Shown here: positions 16,145 to 26,799 of the stretch, one piece after another
Position numbering within the stretch: position 1 is the stretch's first letter
Layout: every line of letters begins with the position of its first letter
DNA from: Cryobacterium soli
GTDB lineage: Bacteria; Actinomycetota; Actinomycetes; Actinomycetales; Microbacteriaceae
Length of the DNA: 64,000 nt
Reading direction: 5' to 3'
Assembly: GCF_003611035.1 (NCBI RefSeq)
Contig: NZ_CP030033.1
Location: 2,790,001-2,854,000, forward strand
The notes under the pieces: model-generated
Told to the model about the DNA's origin: nothing
Databases searched by the model: none
The model's input: the letters and a program-made list of their open reading frames with translations, nothing else
Program-made: the position numbers and the translations under genes

Positions 16145-16992
16145 AGATCACCCGCCTCGGCCCCGTCGGCGCCGAAGTCCCCGCCCTGCTGCACGAGGGC
16201 GACCACTACGACCTCCGCGCGGTCACCGACCGGGTCGACGGCGCCTTCCTCGCCGGCGGCGGCCTGGACCGGGTCGCTGCCGCGCTCGCTGCCGGCTCGC
16301 TGCCCGTGCTGGCCGGCGCCGCGGACCTGCGGGTGGGCGCGCCCATCGACCAGCCCACGAAGATCGTCTGCGTGGGGCTGAACTACCGCGAGCACGCTGA
16401 GGAGACCGGCGCGGCGATCCCGGCCGAACCCGTGGTCTTCATGAAGGACCCGTCCACCATCGTGGGCGCGTTCGACGACGTGCTGATTCCGCGCACCAGC
16501 GTGAAGACCGACTGGGAGGTGGAACTCGGCGTGGTGATCGGTCGCGACGCCCGCTACCTCGCCTCGCCCGCCGCGGCCGCCGACCACATCGCCGGCTACG
16601 TGCTCTCGCACGACGTGTCCGAACGCGAGTTCCAACTCGAACGCGGCGGCCAGTGGGACAAGGGCAAGAGCTGCGAGACGTTCAACCCGCTCGGCCCGTG
16701 GCTGGTGACGCCCGACGAGATCGCGGATGTCGGCGCGCTCGGCATGCGCCTGTCGGTCAACGGCGTCGCGCGACAGAACGGCAGCACCGCCACCATGATC
16801 TTCGACGTGCCCTACGTGGTCTGGTACCTCAGCCAGTTCATGGTGCTGCGCGCGGGAGACCTGATCAACACGGGCACCCCGGCCGGCGTGGCCCTGGGTA
16901 TCGAGGGCAACCCATACCTGCGCGCCGGCGACGTCGTGGAGCTGGAGATCGACGGCCTCGGCCGCGCCCGCCAGCGCTTCGTGCAGGCCTGA
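16141..16992 (+). CDS. fumarylacetoacetate-hydrolase-family enzyme, probable 2,4-diketo-3-deoxy-L-fuconate hydrolase
   Basis: This 283-residue member of the FAH family would cleave 2,4-diketo-3-deoxy-L-fuconate to pyruvate and L-lactate, the last step of non-phosphorylating L-fucose breakdown. The core reads KIVCVGLNYREHAEE, then DWEVELGVVIG with metal ligands Glu126 and Glu128, then LSHDVSERE with Asp158, and GKSCETFNPLGPW. NTGTPAGVALG near the end is also family-typical. ATG at 16141 overlaps the oxidoreductase stop. The reaction is inferred from the pathway genes around it; FAH proteins as a whole act on diverse diketo acids. Confidence 0.85.
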   Translation: MKITRLGPVGAEVPALLHEGDHYDLRAVTDRVDGAFLAGGGLDRVAAALAAGSLPVLAGAADLRVGAPIDQPTKIVCVGLNYREHAEETGAAIPAEPVVFMKDPSTIVGAFDDVLIPRTSVKTDWEVELGVVIGRDARYLASPAAAADHIAGYVLSHDVSEREFQLERGGQWDKGKSCETFNPLGPWLVTPDEIADVGALGMRLSVNGVARQNGSTATMIFDVPYVVWYLSQFMVLRAGDLINTGTPAGVALGIEGNPYLRAGDVVELEIDGLGRARQRFVQA

Positions 16993-17049
16993 CCCCGGCC
17001 TGCAGCCACCAGAACCCAGCTCACCAGAACCGGAACCAAGGAGCAGCTC

Positions 17050-17799
17050 ATGGCAGAATTCAGCGGACTCGTCGCGGTCGTCACCGGGGGAGCGTCCGGC
17101 ATCGGCCTGGCCACCGCCCGGCTGCTGGCCGAACGCGGCGCCACGGTGGCGGTGCTCGACCTCGCCCACGACGGCCTTCCCGAACCGTTGCACGGTTTCA
17201 CGGCCGACGTCTCGGACCGCACGTCGGTCGGCGCGGCCATCGAAGCCGTCGCCGAGCGCTTCGGCGGCATCGACATCGTGGTGAACAACGCCGGTATCAG
17301 CGCGGTGGGCACGGTGGAGGCCAACGACGACGCCGAGTGGGCGCGGGTGCTGAGCATCAACGTCACCGGCATGGCCAGGGTCACCGCTGCCGCGCTGCCG
17401 CACCTGCGCCGCTCCAACGCTGCCTCGGTGGTCAACCTCTGTTCCATCGCGGCGCTGAACGGGCTGCCGGAACGGGCCCTATACGGCGCCTCGAAGGGCG
17501 CGGTGCTCGCCCTCACCTACGCGCTGGCCACCGACCACGTGCGGGAGGGCATCCGGGTGAACTGTGTGAGCCCCGGCACGGTGCACACCCCGTTCGTCGA
17601 CCGGATGCTGGCCGGTTTCGCCGACCCCGTCAAGGAACGCGCCGCCCTCGACGCCCGGCAGGCCACCGGTCGCATGGTCACGCCGGATGAGGTCGCCGGC
17701 GCCATCGCCTACCTGGCCAGCCCGCTCGCCGGCTCCACCACCGGATCGGCCCTTGAGGTGGACGGCGGCGTGCACAACCTGCGGATGCGCCCCCTCTAG
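17050..17799 (+). CDS. short-chain dehydrogenase, probable 2-keto-3-deoxy-L-fuconate dehydrogenase
   Basis: This 249-residue SDR would oxidise 2-keto-3-deoxy-L-fuconate at C4 with NAD. Motifs are TGGASGIG (12-19), an Asp near 37 that favours NAD over NADP, NNAG (79-82), catalytic Ser132, and Tyr145/Lys149 in LYGASKG. NCVSPGTVHTPFVDRML and the VDGG ending match the known fuconate-pathway SDR group. ATG at 17050 follows AAGGAG. It lies 57 bp after the FAH-type hydrolase that would act on its product and is probably in the same transcript. Confidence 0.82.
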   Translation: MAEFSGLVAVVTGGASGIGLATARLLAERGATVAVLDLAHDGLPEPLHGFTADVSDRTSVGAAIEAVAERFGGIDIVVNNAGISAVGTVEANDDAEWARVLSINVTGMARVTAAALPHLRRSNAASVVNLCSIAALNGLPERALYGASKGAVLALTYALATDHVREGIRVNCVSPGTVHTPFVDRMLAGFADPVKERAALDARQATGRMVTPDEVAGAIAYLASPLAGSTTGSALEVDGGVHNLRMRPL

Positions 17800-17901
17800 C
17801 CCCGAGACGCTGCCGCCCGGTGCGGTCGATGAATGTCCAGGCATCCGATGATTCGTCGCCTTATCAAAACAACTCACCCATTTACAGCAACCAGATCTCG
17901 T

Positions 17902-17921
17902 ATTCATCCAATGTATATACT
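17902..17921. promoter_or_regulatory. shared operator-like motif, site B, overlapping a -10 box
   Basis: ATTCATCCAATGTATATACT is nearly identical to site A over its first 10 bases and overlaps a TATACT -10 box (17916-17921), about 49 bp before the aldo/keto reductase ATG. A related GTCGATGAAT occurs at 17824-17833. It probably controls the aldo/keto reductase and fuconate dehydratase pair. Confidence 0.55.
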
Positions 17922-17969
17922 GAACCATGACGAGCGGGGCGGTTTCGGCCCGCTGAGGAGGGAGGCTCC

Positions 17970-18992
17970 ATGCGCACACGTGCCCTGCGCACCGGCCTGG
18001 AGGTGACCGAGCTCGGACTGGGCCTGGCCCAGTTCGGCAACCTGTACCGCGAGACCACCGACGCCGAGGCCGCCGGCGCGGTCGACTCGGCGTGGGCCGC
18101 CGGAATCCGCTACTTCGACACCGCGCCGCACTACGGCCTCGGACTGTCGGAGCGGCGCGCCGGCGCCCTGCTGGGCGGGCGCGCTCGGGGTGAGTTCGTG
18201 CTCTCCACGAAGGTCGGCCGGCTGCTGATTTCCCAGCCGGACGGTGCCGACCGCCAGGACGACGAGGGCTTCGTCGTCCCCGCCACGTTCCGCCGTCAGT
18301 GGGACTTCAGCCGGGACGGCGTGCTGCGCTCCATCGAGGAGAGCCTGACCCGGACGGGCCTGGACCACATCGACATCGCCTATCTGCACGACCCCGACGA
18401 CTTCCGCGACCAGGCCACCACCGAGGCGCTGCCGGCACTGGCGGAGCTGCGCGACCAGGGGGTGATCGGCGCCATCGGCGCGGGCATGAACCAGTCCGCC
18501 ATGCTGGCCCACTTCATCCGTCACGCCGACGTGGACGTGGTCATGCTCGCCGGCCGGTACACGCTGCTCGACCACGAGGCCACGACCGAGCTGCTGCCGC
18601 TCGCGCTTGAACGCGGCGTGGGAATCGTCGTCGCCGGCGTGTACAACTCCGGTTTGCTCGCCCAGGAACGGCCCGCCGCCGACGGCAAGTACAACTACGA
18701 CACCGCGCCGCCGGAGATCGTGCAGCGTGCCCGCCGGATCGCCGAGATCTGCGCCGGCCATGGGGTGACCCTGCCCGAGGCCGCCATCGCCTACCCGCTT
18801 CGGCACCCGGCCGTCGTGTCGGTCGTGGTCGGCTCCCGCACCGCGGCGCAGACCGAGAGCAATGTCGACCGCTACCGGGCCACCGTGCCCGACGCACTCT
18901 GGGAGGAGCTTCGCGCGGAGGCCCTGCTGCCGCCGGAGCCGTCGCGGAACCCGTCACCGACCATCCCCGCCCCCACCCAGGAGACCCCATGA
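17970..18992 (+). CDS. aldo/keto reductase, probable L-fucose (aldose) dehydrogenase
   Basis: This 340-residue TIM-barrel protein resembles D-threo-aldose/L-fucose 1-dehydrogenases, which oxidise L-fucose to its lactone. The catalytic tetrad is visible: Asp50 and Tyr55 in [14 protein letters not shown], Lys81 in LSTKVGR, and a His in IAYLHDPDD. The signature [19 protein letters not shown] and the middle [18 protein letters not shown] are typical of the aldose-dehydrogenase branch. ATG at 17970 follows GAGGAGGGAGG. It is coupled by ATGA to fuconate dehydratase and would perform the first step of the pathway. Confidence 0.83.
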   Translation: MRTRALRTGLEVTELGLGLAQFGNLYRETTDAEAAGAVDSAWAAGIRYFDTAPHYGLGLSERRAGALLGGRARGEFVLSTKVGRLLISQPDGADRQDDEGFVVPATFRRQWDFSRDGVLRSIEESLTRTGLDHIDIAYLHDPDDFRDQATTEALPALAELRDQGVIGAIGAGMNQSAMLAHFIRHADVDVVMLAGRYTLLDHEATTELLPLALERGVGIVVAGVYNSGLLAQERPAADGKYNYDTAPPEIVQRARRIAEICAGHGVTLPEAAIAYPLRHPAVVSVVVGSRTAAQTESNVDRYRATVPDALWEELRAEALLPPEPSRNPSPTIPAPTQETP

Positions 18993-20311
18993 CCACCATC
19001 ACGTCCGTCGACGTCGTCGACGTCCGCTTTCCCACGTCGCTGAGCATGGACGGCTCCGATGCTATGAACAAGGACGGCGACTACTCCGCCGCCTACGTGA
19101 TCCTGAACACCGACGATCCCACCCTGGCCGGCTACGGGTTCACCTTCACCATCGGCCGCGGCAACGACATCTGCGTGCTCGCCGCCGAGCAGCGGGCGCT
19201 GCCGCTGATCGGCCGCGACGTGGACGAGCTCGTGGGCGACCTCGGAGCCACCTACCGCGGCCTCAAGTCCGACTCCCAGCTGCGCTGGCTCGGGCCGGAG
19301 AAGGGCGTGGAGCACCTGGCGATGGCCGCGGTGATGAACGCCGTGTGGGACCTCGCCGCCCGCAAGGCCGGCAAGCCGCTGTGGCGCCTGCTGGCCGATA
19401 TGACCAGCGAAGAACTCGTCGACGTCGCCGACCTGCAGTACCTCTCCGATGTGCTCACCCGTGACGAGGCCATCGGCATCCTGACCGAACTCGAACCGAC
19501 CCGCGGCGAGCGGATCGCCGAGCTCGAGGGCACCGGCTACCCCTGCTACACCACGAGCGCCGGCTGGCTGGGCTACTCCGACGAGAAACTGCGCCGGCTC
19601 TGCCAGGAGGCCGTGGACTCCGGCTACCGGCACATCAAGCTCAAGGTGGGCGCCGACATGGCCGATGACGTGCGCCGGCTGGGCATCGCGCGCGAGGTGA
19701 TCGGCGCGGACGCCAACCTCATGATCGACGCCAACCAGGTCTGGGACGTGCCGCAGGCCATCGAGTGGGTGAGTGCCCTCGCCGAGTTCAAGCCACTCTG
19801 GATCGAGGAGCCGACCAGCCCCGACGACGTGCTCGGCCACGCGGCCGTGCGCCGCGCCGTGGCGCCGATCGGGGTAGCCACGGGGGAGCACGGCATGAAC
19901 CGGGTGCTCTTCAAGCAGATGTTCCAGGCCGGCGCGATCGACTACTGCCAGCTTGATGCCGCCCGGCTGGCCAGCATCAACGAGATCCTCGCGGTGTACC
20001 TGATGGCCAAGAAGTTCGGTGTGCCGGTATGCCCGCACGCCGGTGGAGTGGGGCTGTGCGAACTCGTGCAACACCTGTCGGTGTTCGACTACGTGGCCGT
20101 CTCCGGCTCGCTCGAGGGCCGCGTCACCGAGTACGTCGACCACCTGCACGAGCACTTCACCGACCCGTGCATCGTGGAGAACGGCGCCTACCGGCTGCCG
20201 TCGCTGCCCGGCTACAGCGCCCAGATGCACGCCGCGTCGGTGGCCGAGTTCGCCTTCCCCGACGGCGGCTACTGGCAGGCTGCGCTGGGTACGGCCGGTT
20301 CGGCTGCCTAG
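18989..20311 (+). CDS. L-fuconate dehydratase (enolase superfamily)
   Basis: This 440-residue enzyme would remove water from L-fuconate to give 2-keto-3-deoxy-L-fuconate. The active-site residues of the fuconate dehydratase family are all present in the expected order: Lys217 and Lys219 in HIKLKVG, metal ligands Asp247 (LMIDANQ), Glu273/274 ([10 protein letters not shown]) and Glu300 (ATGEHG), and the base His350 in VCPHAGG. The N terminus [11 protein letters not shown] and long EKGVEHL segment also fit. Start by ATGA overlap. It ends tail to tail with the GntR gene, both stops sharing the CTAG at 20308-20311. This is the best substrate indicator for L-fucose in the cluster. Confidence 0.9.
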   Translation: MTTITSVDVVDVRFPTSLSMDGSDAMNKDGDYSAAYVILNTDDPTLAGYGFTFTIGRGNDICVLAAEQRALPLIGRDVDELVGDLGATYRGLKSDSQLRWLGPEKGVEHLAMAAVMNAVWDLAARKAGKPLWRLLADMTSEELVDVADLQYLSDVLTRDEAIGILTELEPTRGERIAELEGTGYPCYTTSAGWLGYSDEKLRRLCQEAVDSGYRHIKLKVGADMADDVRRLGIAREVIGADANLMIDANQVWDVPQAIEWVSALAEFKPLWIEEPTSPDDVLGHAAVRRAVAPIGVATGEHGMNRVLFKQMFQAGAIDYCQLDAARLASINEILAVYLMAKKFGVPVCPHAGGVGLCELVQHLSVFDYVAVSGSLEGRVTEYVDHLHEHFTDPCIVENGAYRLPSLPGYSAQMHAASVAEFAFPDGGYWQAALGTAGSAA

Positions 20312-21069
20312 GACTCGGTGTCGGCGCCGGTCGGCGGCGTGCTGTCCGCATCCGTCTGGGTGCGCAGGAACTCCTCCACGGCGAGCAGGTGCACGCCCAT
20401 GCGCAACCGGGCGGTGTCGGGGTCGTGGTTCGCCACGGCCGTGAGCACCGCCCGGTGTTCGGCGTGGGTGGCCTGCTCGGCACCGTCCTCGGTGATGGCC
20501 CGCCACATCCGCCCGCGCACGGTGCGGCTGGCGAGCGCCTCGATGAGGGCCTCGAGGGCCGGGTTGCCCGAGGCCTTGGCGATCACCCGGTGGAAGGCGA
20601 TGTCGGCGTCCATGATGGCGTCGTGGTTGGCCTCGGAGCCGGCGAGCAGAGGTTCGACGCTCGACAGGATGGCCTCGGCCTCGCCGATCGTCGCCGCGTC
20701 GATGCGGAGGGCCGCGCGGGCCGCGGCCTCAGATTCGAGCACGCGGCGCACCGACTGCAGGTGCACGCTGCCCTCGGGGGTCTGCAGGTCCACCAGGAAG
20801 CCCATCGGGGCCAGGAGCAGGCTGGAGTCGAGCGAGGTGACGTAGGTGCCGTCGCCCTGCCGGGTCTCCAGGACCCCCATGATGCACAGCGCGCGCACCC
20901 CCTCGCGGAGCGAGCCGCGCGAGACGCCGAGCTGGGCCGCGAGGTCCTTCTCGATCGGCAGTCGGGCGCCGGCGCTGAGCTGGCCGGCGATGATCAGGCG
21001 CTTCACGCCGTGAACCACCACATCGGTCTGCGAGTGCGGCACGTGCTCCGGAGCGGCCTGGGTAGTCAT
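20308..21069 (-). CDS. GntR-family regulator with FCD effector domain
   Basis: This 253-residue regulator has an N-terminal winged helix ([20 protein letters not shown], then [21 protein letters not shown]) and an all-helical FCD domain with metal-ligand-like residues ([28 protein letters not shown]). FCD proteins usually sense sugar acids or other carboxylates. It faces the fuconate dehydratase gene and is the likely sensor for the fuconate branch. ATG at 21069 overlaps the preceding RNA-ligase-like gene as ATGA. A TAAAAT box (21076-21081) with 6-nt spacing may also give it a leaderless promoter. Motif D over that promoter suggests self-regulation. Confidence 0.88.
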   Translation of the reverse strand: MTTQAAPEHVPHSQTDVVVHGVKRLIIAGQLSAGARLPIEKDLAAQLGVSRGSLREGVRALCIMGVLETRQGDGTYVTSLDSSLLLAPMGFLVDLQTPEGSVHLQSVRRVLESEAAARAALRIDAATIGEAEAILSSVEPLLAGSEANHDAIMDADIAFHRVIAKASGNPALEALIEALASRTVRGRMWRAITEDGAEQATHAEHRAVLTAVANHDPDTARLRMGVHLLAVEEFLRTQTDADSTPPTGADTES

Positions 21070-21082
21070 CCGACCATTTTAC
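21063..21082 (-). promoter_or_regulatory. shared motif site D and -10 at the GntR start
   Basis: The minus strand reads TAAAATGGTCGGATGACTA; GGTCGGATGA is identical to site C at 5987-5996. TAAAAT (21076-21081) precedes the ATG by 6 nt. The caveat is that this DNA also encodes the last residues of the upstream RNA-ligase-like protein, so some identity may be chance. Confidence 0.4.
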
Positions 21083-21578
21083 CCACCCGCGGGGTTTCGG
21101 GGGTGCGGAGGGGGTGGGCAGCCAGGACCGTGCGGCCGGCGGCGTGCGCGCGGGGGAGCATGTCGACCAGGGCGATCTGGCTTAGCGTGAGGGTGTCGCC
21201 GGGGTGCAGCCGGGCGGGCGGTTTGTGCGTCACGTGGGCGCGGAAGTCCGGGCCGGCGAAGGCCGGTTCGTCGGGGTCGGCGGCGAACGGGCGGATGGCG
21301 TCGACCACGGCGTCGCGCAGCCGGCCGAGCCCCGCGTGCGCCAGGAGCAGCGTGACGGGGATGTCGTGCCGGCGCCCGAACAGCTCGTCGGCGCCGGCGA
21401 CGAGGGTGAGGGGAGGCTGGCCGGCCGCGGCCGAACGGAGGGCGTCGCCGATGGCGGCGGGGGCGGCATCCGTCTGGAACGGCGCCAGCACCGTGACGTG
21501 CAGCGGCCACTCGGCCACCGCGAAGCTCGCGCCGACCGTCAGCGGCGCCAACGGGAGCACGACAACGAGGCGAGGCAT
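21066..21578 (-). CDS. 2'-5' RNA ligase / 2H phosphoesterase-like protein
   Basis: This 170-residue protein has two HxT motifs, LHVTVLAP (His27, Thr29) and AHVTHKPP (His115, Thr117), spaced as in the 2H phosphoesterase superfamily, which open or form cyclic phosphate or 2'-5' bonds. ATG at 21578 is preferred; a TTG two codons upstream is possible. A TAACGT box lies 6 nt before the ATG, fitting the leaderless pattern seen elsewhere. It overlaps the GntR regulator by ATGA, an odd partner for a sugar-acid regulator. Substrate unknown. Confidence 0.7.
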   Translation of the reverse strand: MPRLVVVLPLAPLTVGASFAVAEWPLHVTVLAPFQTDAAPAAIGDALRSAAAGQPPLTLVAGADELFGRRHDIPVTLLLAHAGLGRLRDAVVDAIRPFAADPDEPAFAGPDFRAHVTHKPPARLHPGDTLTLSQIALVDMLPRAHAAGRTVLAAHPLRTPETPRVGKMVG

Positions 21579-21637
21579 GCCCAAACGTTACGCGAGCTGT
21601 GACTTGAGCCGCAAAATTCGCCGGGGATTCCTGGGGC

Positions 21638-23260
21638 TTAGCTCACGGTTCGCGGGAGGGGGAGGGCGACCGTGAAGGTGGTGCCGGCGGGGGAGGAAAA
21701 GGCCCGGATGGTGCCGCCGTGCGCCTCGGCGATCGACTGGGCGATCGCCAGGCCGAGGCCGGTGCTGCGGGTACCGATCGACCCCGTGGCCCGGGAGGCG
21801 TCGCCGCGGGCGAACCGTTCGAAGATCACCGGGAGCAGGTCGGCGTCGATGCCCGGTCCGTTGTCCCGCACGCTCAGCTGCACCGGCAGGCCCGGGTCGT
21901 CCACGCGCAGCGTGGTGGTGACGATGCTGCCCGCCGGGGTGTGCCCCTGGGCGTTGGAAAGCAGGTTCACCAGCAACTGGTGCAGCCGTTCCCGGTCGCC
22001 GCGCACGACGACCGCCGTGTCCGGCACCTCCGCGATCCAGGTGTGCCCCGGCGCGGAGGCGCGGGCGTCGTTGACCGCGGTGAGCAGCAGGTCCGCGAGG
22101 TCCACATCGTCGACGTGCAGGTCCTGCCCCTCGTCGAGGCGGGCGAGCAGCAGCAGGTCGGCCACGAGCGAACTCATGCGCCGGGCCTCCGACTCGATGC
22201 GCGCGAGCGAGTATTCGGTCACCTCGGGCAGCTCCGCGCTGTCCTGCCGGGTGAGCTCGGCGTAGCCCTGGATGGCCGCGAGCGGGGTGCGCAACTCGTG
22301 CGAGGCATCCGTGACGAACCGGCGCATGCGCCGGTCGGTCGCGGCCCGTACGCTCAGCGCCGTGTCGACGTGGTCGAGCAGCTGGTTGAGGGCCTCGCCC
22401 ACCTGGCCGGCCTCGGTGCGGGGATCGGTGTCGGCGGGCGCGACGCGGGGCGCGATGCCGTGGTCGCCCGCGTCGAGTTTGAGCGAGGTGACGGCCACCG
22501 CCGTGTCGACCACCCGGCCGAGCGGGCGAAGCGCCAGGCGCACCACCACGATGGTGCCCACGATCGTTCCGAGCAGGGCGAGCACGGTCAGGATGGCGAT
22601 GCCCACGCCCTGGCGCAGCTGCGCCTGGTCGGCCGCTGCGAGGGGCACGGCGGCCACGAGCACGTCACCGTCGTTGACCACCGTGGCCAGGCGGTAGCTG
22701 CCCAGTTCGCCCAACTCGAGGGTGCGGTTGGGTGCGGTGCCGCCGGAGGCCGCAACCGACCGGGCGATGTCCGTGGCCACATCCGTGGTGAGCACAACGG
22801 CTCCGGTGTCGGAGAACAGGGCGGAGTCGACCACCTCGCCGCGCCAGAGGATGGCGATGACGCTGCCGCGCCCGTGCCCGACGAAGTCGACGAGGGACTT
22901 GGTGCGCACCTCGCCGGTGTCCCGGGCGGCAGCGTCCGGGCGATCGGAGCCCTGGCCGCCGCCGGTATAGTCCGTGTCGGCGTCGCCGGCCTCGCTGTAG
23001 CCGCTGCCGCTGTGCCCGGTGCCGCTGTGGCCGGCCCGGCCGTGGTCGGTCCCGTCCGTGGCGCCGCCCGGGCTGTGCCCGAACTTGTCGACAGACCGGC
23101 TCAATGCCGAGATCGAGGCCGTCAGTTGCGCATCCGCCACCGTGATCGTCGAGGTGCCCAGCGCCACGATGCTCAGGATGCCCGAGGCGAGCATCATGCT
23201 GGCCACGACGCCCGCGATGCCCACCACGAGCCGGCGCCGGAGGCTCCAGCGGGTGGTCAC
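21638..23260 (-). CDS. sensor histidine kinase
   Basis: This 540-residue membrane kinase has two transmembrane segments (about 12-35 and 219-241) around an extracellular domain. A HAMP-like linker (LRPLGRVVDTAVAVTS) follows, then the H-box ASHELRTPL with the phospho-accepting His near 321, and the ATP-binding lobe (LLVNLLSNAQGHTP, VRDNGPGI, STGLGLAIAQSI). The outer domain holds a low-complexity Gly/His/Ser/Asp stretch at about 60-105 that could bind metal or be a flexible insert. GTG at 23260 is fixed by GTGA overlap with the response regulator gene. The stimulus is unknown. Confidence 0.92.
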   Translation of the reverse strand: MTTRWSLRRRLVVGIAGVVASMMLASGILSIVALGTSTITVADAQLTASISALSRSVDKFGHSPGGATDGTDHGRAGHSGTGHSGSGYSEAGDADTDYTGGGQGSDRPDAAARDTGEVRTKSLVDFVGHGRGSVIAILWRGEVVDSALFSDTGAVVLTTDVATDIARSVAASGGTAPNRTLELGELGSYRLATVVNDGDVLVAAVPLAAADQAQLRQGVGIAILTVLALLGTIVGTIVVVRLALRPLGRVVDTAVAVTSLKLDAGDHGIAPRVAPADTDPRTEAGQVGEALNQLLDHVDTALSVRAATDRRMRRFVTDASHELRTPLAAIQGYAELTRQDSAELPEVTEYSLARIESEARRMSSLVADLLLLARLDEGQDLHVDDVDLADLLLTAVNDARASAPGHTWIAEVPDTAVVVRGDRERLHQLLVNLLSNAQGHTPAGSIVTTTLRVDDPGLPVQLSVRDNGPGIDADLLPVIFERFARGDASRATGSIGTRSTGLGLAIAQSIAEAHGGTIRAFSSPAGTTFTVALPLPRTVS

Positions 23261-24036
23261 TCCGCGGCCCGCAACAGGTACCCCACACCGCGCACGGTCT
23301 GCAGCATGGGAGGCCGGTCGGCGTCGATCTTCTTGCGCAGGTAGGACACGTACAAGTCCACGATGCTCGCCTTGCCGGCGAAGTCGTAGTTCCACACCTC
23401 GTCGAGGATCTGCGCACGGCTGAGCACCCGCATCGGATTGCGCATGAAGTAGCGCAGCAGGTCGAACTCGGTCGTGGTGAGCATGATGTCGGTGTCGCCG
23501 CGCCGCACCTGGTAACTGGTCTCGTCGAGACTGAGATCGCCGACCACGAGCCTGGAGCCGTCGTCCGGCGCCGCCTGCACGGTGCGCCGCAGCAGCCCAC
23601 GCAGCCGGGCCACCAGCTCCTCCAGATTGAACGGCTTGGTCATGTAGTCGTCGCCGCCGACGGTGAGGCCGATGATCCGGTCGTCCACGGAGTCGCGCGC
23701 GGTCAAGAACAGGGTGGGGGTGCTCGATCCATTGTCGCGCAGATGCCGCAGCACGCTCAGCCCGTCGGTGTCGGGCAGCATGATGTCGAGGATGATCACA
23801 TCGGGCCGGTTGGCACGGTACGCGCGCAACGCATCCTGGCCGGTGTGCGCCACATCCACCAACCAGCCCTCATAACTGAGCGCGAGGCTGACCAGAGTGG
23901 TGAGGGTGTCTTCGTCATCGACGAGCAGAACCCGGATGGCCGTGCCGTCGAGCCGGGAGATGCGCGGGAGCTTCGCGAGCACGGCGCGGCGGCGCACGGA
24001 GTCCGCGATCGGGTCGGGCGGGGGCAAGGCTGGCAC
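23257..24036 (-). CDS. OmpR/PhoB-family response regulator
   Basis: This 259-residue regulator has a receiver domain with acidic pocket VDDED (about 39-43), phospho-acceptor Asp84 in IILDIMLPD and the switch Lys in YMTKPFN. A winged-helix DNA-binding domain follows (LTTTEFDLLRYFMRNP, VSYLRKKID, TVRGVGYLL). About 33 residues precede the receiver, longer than usual; GTG at 24036 is the only good start seen. It pairs with the kinase gene that follows. An AT-rich AATAT tract just upstream probably contains the promoter, divergent from dnaK. Confidence 0.9.
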   Translation of the reverse strand: MPALPPPDPIADSVRRRAVLAKLPRISRLDGTAIRVLLVDDEDTLTTLVSLALSYEGWLVDVAHTGQDALRAYRANRPDVIILDIMLPDTDGLSVLRHLRDNGSSTPTLFLTARDSVDDRIIGLTVGGDDYMTKPFNLEELVARLRGLLRRTVQAAPDDGSRLVVGDLSLDETSYQVRRGDTDIMLTTTEFDLLRYFMRNPMRVLSRAQILDEVWNYDFAGKASIVDLYVSYLRKKIDADRPPMLQTVRGVGYLLRAAE

Positions 24037-24115
24037 ACGATATTGTCTCAGGGTTCACCTGGGAGTGCCTCCCACGGGGGACATCCGGGCCCCCGAGCTT
24101 GTGAAGATGCTGAGA

Positions 24116-24136
24116 GTTGAGCCCGCATGACTCAAG
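24116..24136. promoter_or_regulatory. second, imperfect HAIR (HspR-binding inverted repeat)
   Basis: GTTGAGC-N7-ACTCAAG matches the HspR element with 5 of 7 bases in the left arm and a perfect right arm. It lies 63 bp upstream of the perfect copy. It is also close to the response-regulator promoter, so HspR might touch that gene too. Confidence 0.6.
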
Positions 24137-24151
24137 TTTGCCCGCGTCAAC

Positions 24152-24180
24152 TTGACGGTTTTTTCTGCCGGTGCCACACT
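24152..24180 (+). promoter_or_regulatory. candidate dnaK promoter
   Basis: TTGACG (24152-24157) is followed after 17 bp by CACACT (24175-24180). An alternative uses TTGAGT (24180-24185), inside the HAIR, as -35 with TAGCAA 17 bp later. Either choice places the HAIR over core promoter elements. Confidence 0.45.
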
Positions 24181-24199
24181 TGAGTCAGCAACACTCAAG
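24179..24199. promoter_or_regulatory. HAIR element, perfect HspR operator
   Basis: CTTGAGT-N7-ACTCAAG is an exact match to the HspR-associated inverted repeat known from actinobacterial dnaK operons. HspR is encoded as the last gene of this operon, closing a feedback loop. Confidence 0.9.
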
Positions 24200-24247
24200 T
24201 CTTAGCAATACGCCTTGAACCCCATCTTTTGAAGGAGATACTCTCAC

Positions 24248-26112
<1,865 letters not shown>

Positions 26113-26113
<1 letters not shown>

Positions 26114-26799
26114 TGGGCGACTCCAAGCGCCCGGACGAGAACCGTCCCGAAGAAGAATCCGCCTCTGCTGCGGGAGCGCCCGACTCGGGCGCCTCCGCGG
26201 CGGGCGGGTCCGACGCCGCGACGGACGCGGAGGCCGAGCTGGCCGCCGCGGTCGGTGCGACCGAGGCGTCCGAGGTGAAGCAGGGCGAGACGCCCGACGC
26301 CGCGAGCGCCGAGGGCATCGAAGAGGACGAGCTGACCGTGCAGGACATCCTGGACGCGGCCAACCTCGAAGCCAACGATCCCTCGAACGAGCACCTCGCC
26401 GACCTCAAGCGGGTCACCGCCGAGTACGCGAACTACCGTAAGCGCACCGAGGCGAACCGCGAGATCGAGCGCGAGCGCGTCACCGGAGAGGTCGTCAAGG
26501 TGCTGCTGCCGGTGCTCGACGACCTGTACCGGGCGGAGAAGCACGGCGACCTCGAGGGCGACACCGCTTTCGCGACCATCGCGGCGAAGCTGCGCGCCAG
26601 CACCGAGCGCATCGGCCTCAAGCCGTACGGTTCGGTCGGCGACGTCTTCGACCCCACCGTGCACGAGGCCATCTTCCAGCAGCCCAGCCCGGACGTCGAG
26701 GTGGAAACCGTCGGCGATGTCGTCGAGACCGGCTACTACCTCGGTTCCTCGCTGCTGCGGGTCGCCAAGGTCGTCGTGCAGGTACCGAGCGATGGCTAG
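26113..26799 (+). CDS. grpE: nucleotide exchange factor GrpE
   Basis: This 228-residue partner of DnaK releases ADP from it. A long acidic Ala/Glu-rich N-terminal region of about 75 residues precedes the coiled coil (LKRVTAEYANYRKRTEANRE) and the beta-wing domain (VFDPTVHEAIFQ, VVETGYYLG). The ATG overlaps the dnaK stop as TAATG, and its own stop overlaps dnaJ by 8 nt, so the operon is tightly coupled. Confidence 0.95.
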
